A stretch of 64,000 bases of DNA from Paenibacillus pasadenensis DSM 19293 (lineage in GTDB: Bacteria > Bacillota > Bacilli > Paenibacillales > Paenibacillaceae): positions 187,976 to 251,975 of the forward strand of contig NZ_KE383851.1 in the NCBI RefSeq assembly GCF_000422485.1. Direction: 5' to 3'. The translations under genes and the position numbers were made by a program. This document shows, piece by piece, positions 23,880-32,300 of this stretch (its first letter is position 1; every line of letters begins with the position of its first letter). A model generated the notes under the pieces. The model saw nothing but the letters and a program-made list of their open reading frames with translations. It made no database searches and was not told where the DNA came from.

Positions 23880-24320
23880 TCAGTTCCACTTCGTGAAGGT
23901 GACGTAATGATCGCTCGTCGTGTAGTACAGGCCGTCATTTGAATAGAGGACGCGGGAAGCGTTGCGGCATCCGGAGCTGTAGTAGGCGTCCGCTTCCTTC
24001 CACGTCCGTCCGCTTTTGGCCGGGAGCTTGCCCTCGCGGTTCTGGAACGTATCGCCGCCGATGCTGTAGCCCGGAGCGACGGTCGCCAGATTGCACTGGC
24101 TCGATACCCAGCCGCGGCTCGTCGCCTGGCTTTTCGTCAGGAAGTTCGGGGGCAGCTTGCCGTTCGCCTTCAGGTAGCTGATGATGCCGGCAAAGTCCGT
24201 AGGCCCGGACACCGCGGCGGCGGCGGACGGAACGGCTTGCAGCCCGAGCTGCGGCGAGCTGCCGAGGACGAGCGCGAGAACAAGAGAGATGCTGGCGATG
24301 AGACGGACGACGGATTTCAT
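23880..24320 (-). CDS. Secreted barnase-family ribonuclease
   Basis: A 146-residue barnase homologue with a classical signal peptide (residues 1-36, ending near PSAAAA). All catalytic positions are present: Lys in FLTK, Glu in WKEAD, Arg in GCRNASR, His in SDHY. It resembles Bacillus barnase more than its neighbour does (GKLPAKSGRTW segment), and it shares the extra Cys pair (QCNLA, SGCRN). AGGAGG precedes the ATG at 24320. It is transcribed toward barstar, 80 bases downstream. A free secreted RNase beside a lipid-anchored one, with a single inhibitor gene between them, is unusual. Confidence 0.95.
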   Translation of the reverse strand: MKSVVRLIASISLVLALVLGSSPQLGLQAVPSAAAAVSGPTDFAGIISYLKANGKLPPNFLTKSQATSRGWVSSQCNLATVAPGYSIGGDTFQNREGKLPAKSGRTWKEADAYYSSGCRNASRVLYSNDGLYYTTSDHYVTFTKWN

Positions 24321-24495
24321 GACTTCATGCCTCCTGACATCGAATGGATTGGAATTCGCTCCGATTATACCAACGATTGGAAGAAAGAGGGCTATACATT
24401 TTGTAAAGCGCGAGCCGGACAGATTGTCGGAAAAAATCCGCATTCTTTATATTATTTTTACGGCTGCGCGCCGGGCTTGGGGCGGCTCGGTGCGG

Positions 24496-24501
24496 TATAA
24501 T
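24496..24501 (+). promoter_or_regulatory. Possible -10 box for the kdpD-kinase/kdpE operon
   Basis: A perfect TATAAT lies 33 bases before the ATG. No convincing -35 box sits 16-18 bases upstream, so the promoter may need an activator or be only apparent. Confidence 0.4.
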
Positions 24502-24533
24502 GGGACGATATCGGTTGGAAAGGGTGACGGAGC

Positions 24534-26072
24534 ATGGCGGAAGCAGCCGCACAGCCGGGCTGGCTGCCCTATGCGGCGGTAGTGGCGGGCACGGCCGCCC
24601 TGACCGCGCTCATGCGGGTGCCCGAGCTGGGCATGGATCCGGTCAACGCGGCGCTGATCTATTTGTTTCCGATTCTGATCGGAGCGGTCTACGGCGGACG
24701 CGGTCCGGCCGTCGCCGCAGCGGGAGCGGGCATATTGGCGTTCGACTTCTTCTTCGTGCCGCCGGTGCTCAGCTTCACGGTGGCGGACCTGCGCTATCTG
24801 GTCTCGTTCGCCGTCTATCTGGCCGTGGCGCTGCTCACGTCGGAGCTGGCCGGACGGCTGAAGCGGCAGGTGCGGCAGGCGGTCACGCAGCAGCGGCAGA
24901 CCGCGATCCTGTATGACATCAGCCGGAGCATGAGCGACGTAGCGGATGTCGAGTCGCTCGTGCGGACGTTCCGGGCGGGCATCGGCAGCCTGACCGGGGA
25001 GGAGACGGTCTTTTATTTGCCGGGAAAAGACGGACGTCTCGTCCGCTACGGCGCCGACCCGGCGGCTGCGCCAGATGTGGAAGAGGAGCGCATGCGGCGG
25101 ATCGTCGAGAGCGTCGCCCGGCAGGAGGCCGGGGACGCGGGCAGCATCCGCATCCTGGACGGAGCGACGCTGCTGCTCCCGCTGACGGCCGAGGAAGAGT
25201 CTCTCGGCGTGCTGCTGCTGCGGGGCGACCCGCAGCAGGCAGGGGCGTGGCCGGCGGACCGCACCCGCTGCGAGGCGATGGCCGGCCTGGCGGCGGGCGC
25301 TTTGGCCCGTATCCGCAGGGGCGAGGAGGCGAGGCTGGCGCAGGTGACGGCCGAGTCGGAGCGGCTGCGGGCCGCGCTGCTCGACTCCGTCTCGCATGAG
25401 CTGAGGACGCCGCTCGCGGAGATGATCGGCTCGAGCAGCGCCCTGCTGGAATCGGGGGCGCTGTTCGGCGAGGAGGAGCGGCGCGAGCTGCTCGTCTCGA
25501 TCCGCGGAGGGGCTTTGCGCATGAACCGGCTGGTGGCCAATTTGCTCGGCATGGTCCGGCTGGAGAGCGGCCTGCTGCGGCTGAGGCGGGATTGGGTCGG
25601 CACCGACGAGCTGGTCGGCGCGGCGCTTCGCCAGCTGAAGGAGGCTCGGGGCGAACGGGCGGTCGAGCTGCGGCTCGGCGATCCCGCCCCTCTGCTGCGG
25701 GGAGATCCGGTGCTGCTGGAGCAGATGCTCGTCAATTTGATCGGCAATGCGGTCAAATATTCGCCGGACGGCAGCCGGATCGTCATCGCCGCCGAGGAGC
25801 GGGAGGGCTTCGTGCGGATCGCCGTCCGCGACGAGGGCATCGGCATTCCGGAGGCGGACCGGGAGCGGATTTTCCAGAAATTTTATCGCAGCGGCAATGC
25901 AGCGTCGGTGACCGGGACGGGACTCGGCCTGTCCATCGCCAAGGCGGTCGCCGAGCTTCATGGCGGCTCGATCGCCGCCGGACCCGGGGACGGCGGCATC
26001 GGCGCCGTCATGACCGTCGAGCTGCCGGCGGCTGCAACGGACCAGACAGGAGGCGGAGAGCATGACGAATAA
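24534..26072 (+). CDS. kdpD: KdpD C-terminal half: membrane sensor histidine kinase
   Basis: A 512-residue kinase equal to the C-terminal part of KdpD. Residues about 10-105 form the four-helix KdpD membrane domain (DUF4118 type, with FDFFFVPP). About 120-260 is a GAF-like segment. HisKA follows with the phospho-acceptor His288 in SHELRTP. The HATPase (about 385-505) has NLIGNAVKYSP, DEGIGI and GTGLGLSIA. The N-terminal KdpD and Usp domains are missing; the protein starts at the membrane region. The ATG follows GGAAAGG. The stop overlaps kdpE by 11 bases. It presumably works with the separate input protein at 8314-10668 and phosphorylates KdpE; that partnership is inferred. Confidence 0.92.
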   Translation: MAEAAAQPGWLPYAAVVAGTAALTALMRVPELGMDPVNAALIYLFPILIGAVYGGRGPAVAAAGAGILAFDFFFVPPVLSFTVADLRYLVSFAVYLAVALLTSELAGRLKRQVRQAVTQQRQTAILYDISRSMSDVADVESLVRTFRAGIGSLTGEETVFYLPGKDGRLVRYGADPAAAPDVEEERMRRIVESVARQEAGDAGSIRILDGATLLLPLTAEEESLGVLLLRGDPQQAGAWPADRTRCEAMAGLAAGALARIRRGEEARLAQVTAESERLRAALLDSVSHELRTPLAEMIGSSSALLESGALFGEEERRELLVSIRGGALRMNRLVANLLGMVRLESGLLRLRRDWVGTDELVGAALRQLKEARGERAVELRLGDPAPLLRGDPVLLEQMLVNLIGNAVKYSPDGSRIVIAAEEREGFVRIAVRDEGIGIPEADRERIFQKFYRSGNAASVTGTGLGLSIAKAVAELHGGSIAAGPGDGGIGAVMTVELPAAATDQTGGGEHDE

Positions 26073-26775
26073 GGCGGGCGGAGCGCGCATCCTGCTCATC
26101 GAGGACGAGCCGCAAATCCGCAAGCTGCTGCGGATGACGCTGCAGGCGCATGGCTACGAGGTGCAGGAGAGCGTCACGGGCGAGGACGGCCTGCTGCAGG
26201 CAGCGGCCGGGCATCCCGACCTCGTGCTGCTCGATCTCGGCCTGCCGGACGGTCCGGGACTGGACGTGCTGAAGCGGCTGCGCGAGTGGTCGCCGATGCC
26301 GGTCATCGTGCTGACGGCCAAGGACGGCGAGGAGGACAAGATCGAGGCGCTCGACAGCGGGGCGGACGATTATGTGACCAAGCCGTTCGGCACGGGGGAG
26401 CTCGTCGCGCGCATCCGCGTCGCCCTCCGCCATGCGGCGGGCGGCCCGGCGGCCGAGCCGGTGCTGCGGTTCGGGCGGCTGACGGTCGACTTGGCGCAGC
26501 GGATCGTGGAGCTGTCGGGGGAGCGGGTGAAGCTGACGCCGACCGAGTACGATCTGCTCAAGGCGCTCGCGCAGCACGCGGGCAAGGTGATGACGCAGAA
26601 GCAGCTGCTCCGGCAAGTATGGGGACCGGGCCATGTCGAGTCGGAAGGCCATTATCTGCGCGTCTATGTCGGCCATCTGCGCAAGAAGCTCGAGGACAAC
26701 GCGGCCGATCCGCTCTATATCGCGACCGAGCCGGGCATCGGCTACCGTTTCCTGACGGGCGAGCGCGAGAGCTGA
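26062..26775 (+). CDS. kdpE: KdpE, OmpR-family response regulator
   Basis: A 237-residue regulator: receiver domain (1-120) with phospho-acceptor Asp58 in LLDLGLPDG and conserved Lys in TKPFG, then a winged-helix OmpR/PhoB DNA-binding domain (about 135-232) with LTPTEYDLLKALAQHAGKV and GIGYRF. This is the expected KdpE architecture. It is encoded directly after the kinase half of KdpD with an 11-base overlap. It should activate the kdp operon, whose transcription is also gated by the c-di-AMP riboswitch. Confidence 0.93.
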   Translation: MTNKAGGARILLIEDEPQIRKLLRMTLQAHGYEVQESVTGEDGLLQAAAGHPDLVLLDLGLPDGPGLDVLKRLREWSPMPVIVLTAKDGEEDKIEALDSGADDYVTKPFGTGELVARIRVALRHAAGGPAAEPVLRFGRLTVDLAQRIVELSGERVKLTPTEYDLLKALAQHAGKVMTQKQLLRQVWGPGHVESEGHYLRVYVGHLRKKLEDNAADPLYIATEPGIGYRFLTGERES

Positions 26776-26906
26776 TCGGGCGGGATGCCAGCAGCGGACA
26801 GACCGTCGGTTTCGCAAGGAGCAATGGCCCTAATTTGCCGTAAATTTAAAACGAATATTAAAAATGGGAGAGCAGGAGTAGGCAAGAAGTGTCCAAGATG
26901 GTTCCA

Positions 26907-26965
26907 ACAACAAGGCATCGGCACCCAGTTACTGGGAGCCGATGCCTTGTTGTCGATGAATTTTT
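26907..26965 (+). terminator. Long stem-loop after kdpE
   Basis: A 16-base-pair perfect stem (26907-26922 with 26938-26953) continues, after one mismatch, into a CCCAGT/ACTGGG inner stem. TTTTT follows at 26961-26965. It is the probable terminator of the kdpD-kinase/kdpE operon. Confidence 0.75.
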
Positions 26966-27046
26966 CGAGCCGCTTAGAAACGGTACCTTCTTCAGTGGCC
27001 TCAATCTCTTCGAAGCGTTTTTCCGTCTTTTTAGCCCCTCATTGAA

Positions 27047-27551
27047 TCAGCGCGTTCGGTTCCCGCTAGGAGACATTTGGCTAATAACCTCAATCTGCTT
27101 TCGAGCCGTTTCCATTTTGTAGACCTCGTCGTCTGCTCCACCTTGAACAGAAAATTCCGCAATGGCCGAAACCTCATATACGCCCGGATTTTTAAACCGG
27201 TACGGATGCTTTTCTGAAATAACCTCGCTTCCTGCCATTGGATGCACAACCCCTATATCGTTCCTTGCAATCATGTTAATCGACTTACCGGTGTATGACA
27301 TAATAAAACACGGGCTCTCCACTTAAGATCTCGACTCTCCGTTCCGTCTTATTCATTAATTCAACGTCAATCGTAAAATCCTCGTTTGCTTTAACTTGCT
27401 GTGGAACCGAAACATGAACGGAGAAAAGCTCGTTTGCAGCGTTTGATGTGGCGGATGGAGTGCCGTTTATCTTAGTAGTCATTGATTCATCAGGTCCCGA
27501 AGATTGGCAGCCCAACAATGCTAGAAAAAGGATAATTACCAACTTGTTCAA
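27047..27551 (-). pseudogene. Lipoprotein gene broken by a frameshift
   Basis: Two adjacent minus-strand frames read as one protein. The first starts at a TTG (27551, GGAGG eight bases upstream), has a hydrophobic N-terminus with lipobox ALLGC and runs to ELMNKTERRVEILSGEPVF. It then goes out of frame and stops at 27285. The second frame continues with YTGKSINMIARNDIG and GVYEVSAIAEFSV to 27047. Removing one T from a TTTT run (AAAA at 27305-27308 on the plus strand) gives a continuous protein of about 167 residues. The joined sequence resembles the beta-sandwich of BsuPI-like inhibitor domains, but this is a weak call. It could also be a sequencing error. Confidence 0.7.
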
Positions 27552-28117
27552 AATAAACACCTCCAGCTCCGCAGACGTACCATAATATGCTTTTGTTTCA
27601 CTTCAGTTGGGTTAAGATTTTTGTTACTGCTTAGGTCTTCCTTTACACGAAGAGGGCCTTTTTTCTTCATAAAGAGGAAACCGACGCCGCGTGTCGAAGG
27701 AATGACGAACCAGATTTTGGTGAGGTTATACTGTGAAACCGACCGTACAGATGGTGGATAAAATGAGCAAAGGGACTCCGGAGATTGAGATTGGCTCCTG
27801 ATCGCTGCGAAGCCGACAGTTTGCCACGCCGATTTTGCTCCATCAGCAGGGAAGGCGCAGAGGACTGCAGCTGATGATCGACTTGGATAACCGAATAGAG
27901 ATCCGCTACGGGAAGCACCCGTTCGCATTTGCCCCACGCGAACAGGTGCTTTTTGCCTTTTTATGGGTTCTAAAGGATGCAATTGGTGTCAATCCCGGTA
28001 GGAAATTCCGATAAAGAAGGGAGTCAGGAATGGAACAATCGATGATTTTTAGTGGCATGAGCCGCAGCGGAACGACTGCGGAACCCCAAATAACTTAACC
28101 GATGGAGGATGAACGAT
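27552..28117. other. Gene-poor AT-richer stretch with possible gene remnants
   Basis: No confident gene. A 46-codon frame at 27874-28014 (plus) has a protein-like composition (RIEIRYGKHPFAFAP, then QVLFAFLWVLKDAIG) but no ribosome binding site. Its reading frame extends upstream as sense to a TGA at 27799. A 22-codon frame (27733-27801) just before it ends at that TGA. Together they look like remains of a decayed gene. A CCGCAG/CTGCGG hairpin sits near 28062-28081, shortly before the SLH gene. Confidence 0.4.
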
Positions 28118-29317
28118 ATGAAGATGAAAAAAACGTGGATGGCTTTGACGATGGCGGGATTGCTGATGGGGACGACGAGCGGAGGGACGTTGCTGTCGAA
28201 GATCGGGGCTGCTTCTGCCGCTTCTGAGGCTGCTTTCACTGACGTGAAGCCGTCGGCGTGGTACTACGCCTCGGTGGCCAAGCTCGCTGGAAAGGGGCTC
28301 GTCAACGGCTGCGGAGACGGCCTGTTCTGCCCCGACCGGTCGATTACTCGCGCCGAGTTCATCAAGATGACCGATTCCGCGCTGGGGCTTCCGGTAGGCG
28401 AAGCGGCGGCGGGCCAAGCCTGGCATGTGCCGTACATTCAAGCGGCGGTCAGCGCCGGCGTCCACAAAACGAGCGACTTCAACGACAACTGGTCCCAGCC
28501 GATCAGCCGTCAGGAGATGGCGCGGCTCGTCGTACGGGCCGTGGACGAGAAGCTGCGGCAGGCAAAAACAACCGATCCTCAGCTCGTCTATGAAGCGACG
28601 AAGCGCGGCATTCTGTCCGGCTTGTCCGGAGGCGAGCTGGGTCTGAAGGAAAGCTCGACGCGCGCACAGGCGACGGTCATCATCGACCGCATGCTGACGC
28701 TGCTTGCCGGCGGGACGCTGCCGATGGACAAGCGGGCGGCGTCCTATGCCGAAGTGGCGTACACGGGAACAAACGTCGAGACGATGTGGGGCGGGAAGTT
28801 CCGGCAGTTGCCGTTCAAGGCTAACATTCGACCATATATAGATGGTGAGTTTAAGCAAATCATCATTATTGATATGGACGACAAAAACAGTCCTTATATG
28901 AATTGGGTACCAAAATCTTCATTTGAACCAGTAAACAAGCTCGATCCAGCAGGCATCCATCGTCTTACCTACAAACCATGGAAAGACGAATACCTTGTCG
29001 CATTCAAGGTTAACGTCACGAACACAAAAACTGAAAAATTGAGCATGCCTTTCATGTCTATGATCAGTCTGCCCCATTTCATCTTTGCTTTACACATGCC
29101 TTACGGTAGCAAAGGACCCCTTGGATCAAACTGGCACTTTGACATGAGAACGATCCATTCCCAGGAAATATGGGCACTTTATTCAATCAGTAAAGAGAAG
29201 GTTAAAGAAGCGTCAACTTACAATAATGTTTTCTTTTATTTCGAATCTTTCGGAAATGATAAACATAAGATTCTGCTTAACGAAGAAGGCAGGATCTTCG
29301 GGGGCAAAATTCAATGA
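28118..29317 (+). CDS. SLH-domain surface protein with unknown C-terminal domain
   Basis: A 399-residue secreted protein. The ATG at 28118 lies nine bases after GGAGG; an earlier in-frame ATG at 28109 touches the ribosome binding site. Residues 1-37 are a signal peptide. Three S-layer homology motifs follow (FTDVKPSAWYYASVAKL with ITRAEF; VPYIQAAVSAGV with ISRQEM; a degenerate third with RAQATVII). These attach proteins to pyruvylated wall polymers. From about residue 235 the protein becomes a domain I do not recognise, and base composition drops sharply in GC at the same place (about 28835). Its stop overlaps the start of the next gene (ATGA), so the two are probably made together as a surface complex. 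Confidence 0.85.
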   Translation: MKMKKTWMALTMAGLLMGTTSGGTLLSKIGAASAASEAAFTDVKPSAWYYASVAKLAGKGLVNGCGDGLFCPDRSITRAEFIKMTDSALGLPVGEAAAGQAWHVPYIQAAVSAGVHKTSDFNDNWSQPISRQEMARLVVRAVDEKLRQAKTTDPQLVYEATKRGILSGLSGGELGLKESSTRAQATVIIDRMLTLLAGGTLPMDKRAASYAEVAYTGTNVETMWGGKFRQLPFKANIRPYIDGEFKQIIIIDMDDKNSPYMNWVPKSSFEPVNKLDPAGIHRLTYKPWKDEYLVAFKVNVTNTKTEKLSMPFMSMISLPHFIFALHMPYGSKGPLGSNWHFDMRTIHSQEIWALYSISKEKVKEASTYNNVFFYFESFGNDKHKILLNEEGRIFGGKIQ

Positions 29318-32300
29318 AATCAAAAATCAGTGTGATGTTACTCCTTGCGCTTCTAATGCCATTATTTGAGGTTTTCTCCTTCCCTCCAAACTCGATTGCC
29401 GAAGCAGCTGAAGCAACCAACTGCAAATCTACTACAATAACCGGCAACGGGGGCGGGCTCCACAACTCAGACATAATTGAAGGGTTAAAAACCGCAACCG
29501 TTAAGAAGTCTGGATGCAAAGTAAAGTCCTGGTCTTTTGAAATTAACGGGAATCAAAAGGGCCAATTAGGAACCTACGATGAAGGTAGCGGCCAGATAGC
29601 ATTACCGCCCGTAAATGGCGTACCCGTCGAGCTCACCGGGCAAAGAGAATCAAGAATGTATTATGATATTTGGCGGAAGTCAGATGGCAAGGGTTGGACA
29701 ATCCAGGTAGGAGACACTCCGTCCTACACCTTTATAGCTGACTCATCGACTTATCAGAATGGGGTGTCTCAATATCCTGGAGCTATTCCTGAGAAAGACA
29801 GTTCAGGACAAACCATCGATTCCAGACTGCGCTATACGGATGGCTCTGCTGCTGCGTGGTCGGATGAGCTGGGGGTGCCTGATTTTTACCGCAAAGACAA
29901 AAAAACTACCGATAGAGTTCCAACTGATAAGATTAAACTTTCTTCCGTAAAAGTCATTGAAGCCGAATCTTTAGGCTTTCACGAAGTTACCGCTAAAGGA
30001 AATGGAAAGCCAGGTTACGGCTACGTAAAAGTCAAACTGCAATTAAATGCCACTAACAATATAAACGGAGTTCATTGGATAGCCCTCTCTGGCAGTTCAG
30101 GAAACGTCCAAGGTAGGCGCTATGAACCAATAAACACCGAAACAACTTGGGCAGCTCTTACCTACGAAATAAGTTATTCGGTAAACGTCATCTACGATCC
30201 AATTGACAATTCTAAACCCGATTTAGTCGCAGACAACATCCGATCATCAGGAAAAATAGAAATCGGAAAACCGATGACCTTTACAGCCGACTATCATAAC
30301 GACGGCGTCGACATCAACAAAGCCTTCACGGTAAACGTAAAAGACGTCGGTACAGGGACGGTCTTGAAATCCGAATCCGTTCCCTCCATGAAGGCGGGGG
30401 CGAGCCGGTCGCTCACGTTCAGCAGTACCTTCACGTCGAATGCGCCTAAAACGTTCCGGCTGACGGTCGATTCGGCCAACACGATCGACGAAGCCAGCGA
30501 AACGAACAACACGGTAGATGGAACATTCTCGCCGGGCGAAGCACCGACGCCTACACCCCCTCCTCCTAGCAAGGATTTTGGAGGGAACTTTGACGTCACG
30601 CCCCCGTCCATCGACTATGGCGACAGCTTCACGCTTCGCCCGAAAGATCCGGAATTCGAGCAATGTAAATATCTGCGCCACATGTACACGTTCAAGCGCG
30701 GCTCCAGGGAAGGCGTGACGGGCTGGTTCCACAGTTGGTCCGACACGACGATCGAGCGTAAAGATTACCCAAGTGCCATCAGCACCGGGACGCATCAGGT
30801 CTACATGACCCTGATTACCGACTGCGGACAGAAGGAAATCGGCCCCCGCCCGCTGGAAGTCAAAAACCCGCCGAACAACCGCCCGCCGTCCGGCAAAGCC
30901 GCCTTTGTTCGGCCCAGCAACCCGACGGTTCCCGTAACCTCCGTTGTTGAAGGCGAAACCATGTACCTAATCGTTCTGCATGATCCGTCCATCCCCTCCC
31001 CGTTTGATCCGGATGGCGATGAAGTGACTTTTGATGGATTTGATTTTGCAAACGGGAATAGCGCATGGATAAAGAGCCTGAAAGGAAGATATCCGGAAGG
31101 CAGCTGGGGCATGTACGAAATTCGCATGGACACTCCTGGTGTCCACACCGTGAAAGGCACGCTCCGCGATCCGTTTGGAGCGACCGGTGAGGTTTCGGCT
31201 TTCATCAACGTCCAGTCTAAAGGCCCTATTCCCATCATCAAGTGCCCGGACGAAGTCATCGAGAACCATTACATACCAGACGCCTTGTTCGACTCCAGCA
31301 AAAGCTACAGCCCCGTCTTCGCTGCGATCGATCACAGTCAAGATGAATGGATCGGAAGGCAGTCTTCCTATGTAAACGGAACGCAACAAAACATCACGGT
31401 CGAGGTCCAGCTGAACGTCTACGACGTTGAGGGGAGAAAATCAGAGCAGCCGGCCAGATGCACGATCATCGTCAAGCCCGACCTGCCTCCGATCGCCAAG
31501 CTCGACGTGCCGAAGCTAGGGATACGGAACGAACCGAACGTCATTTTGAACAAGTCGTTCAGTCCGGACGGCGACCAGATCGTCTCCGCCATCTACCGCT
31601 TCAAGTACGACGCGTTGAACAACGGCTTTCAGGACGATGCCTGGCAGACGATTGTCGGATCGAAGGAAAAGGTATCCTTCACGGCCCCTAAAGTCGGCAA
31701 GTACCTGTTCTGGACCGAAGTCACCGACGACTTCAACTTGAAGGACAATACGGATGACGAACCGATCGAAAGCTACACGCTGAACATCGTCAACAACGCG
31801 CCGGAAGTCTCCTTCGACTTGAAGGGCAAAAACCCGCAGCCGGATCTCGATGCGAGCACGACGATCCGTCCGGAGAAAATGATTACGTGGCCCGTCTATG
31901 TAACGAATACGAACGAAACGGTATTTGATCGGTCGCGGCTATGGAGCGTCGACGGAGGAAGCCTCATCGGCGGAGACGCCAAAAACTTCGGAGATGCCCA
32001 AAACAACACCTATTCCTTCATGCGCTATGGCGGCGAAGTGGAACTGATTAACGGCACGAAGCCAAACAACGGCTTTGGCGCCAACGCCCTTTCCCCTTGG
32101 CGAGCGTTGACGAATACGGCCTATTTCAACGATTACTTAGCGGATGAGAACGGGCGGCAAATCGAGGCGTACAGCATCTCGTACACGCAGTACAATGAAA
32201 TTCCGAAAGTTCGGTCCAACAAGAAACATGTCATCTTCAGCATTTCTAATTATTCAAACTACCAAGGTAAGATGAAGATCTACGGATTGAATCCTAAGAA

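Noticed and set aside
26785-27045. 86-codon plus-strand frame after kdpE
   Set aside because: It runs through the long terminator stem-loop and has no ribosome binding site.
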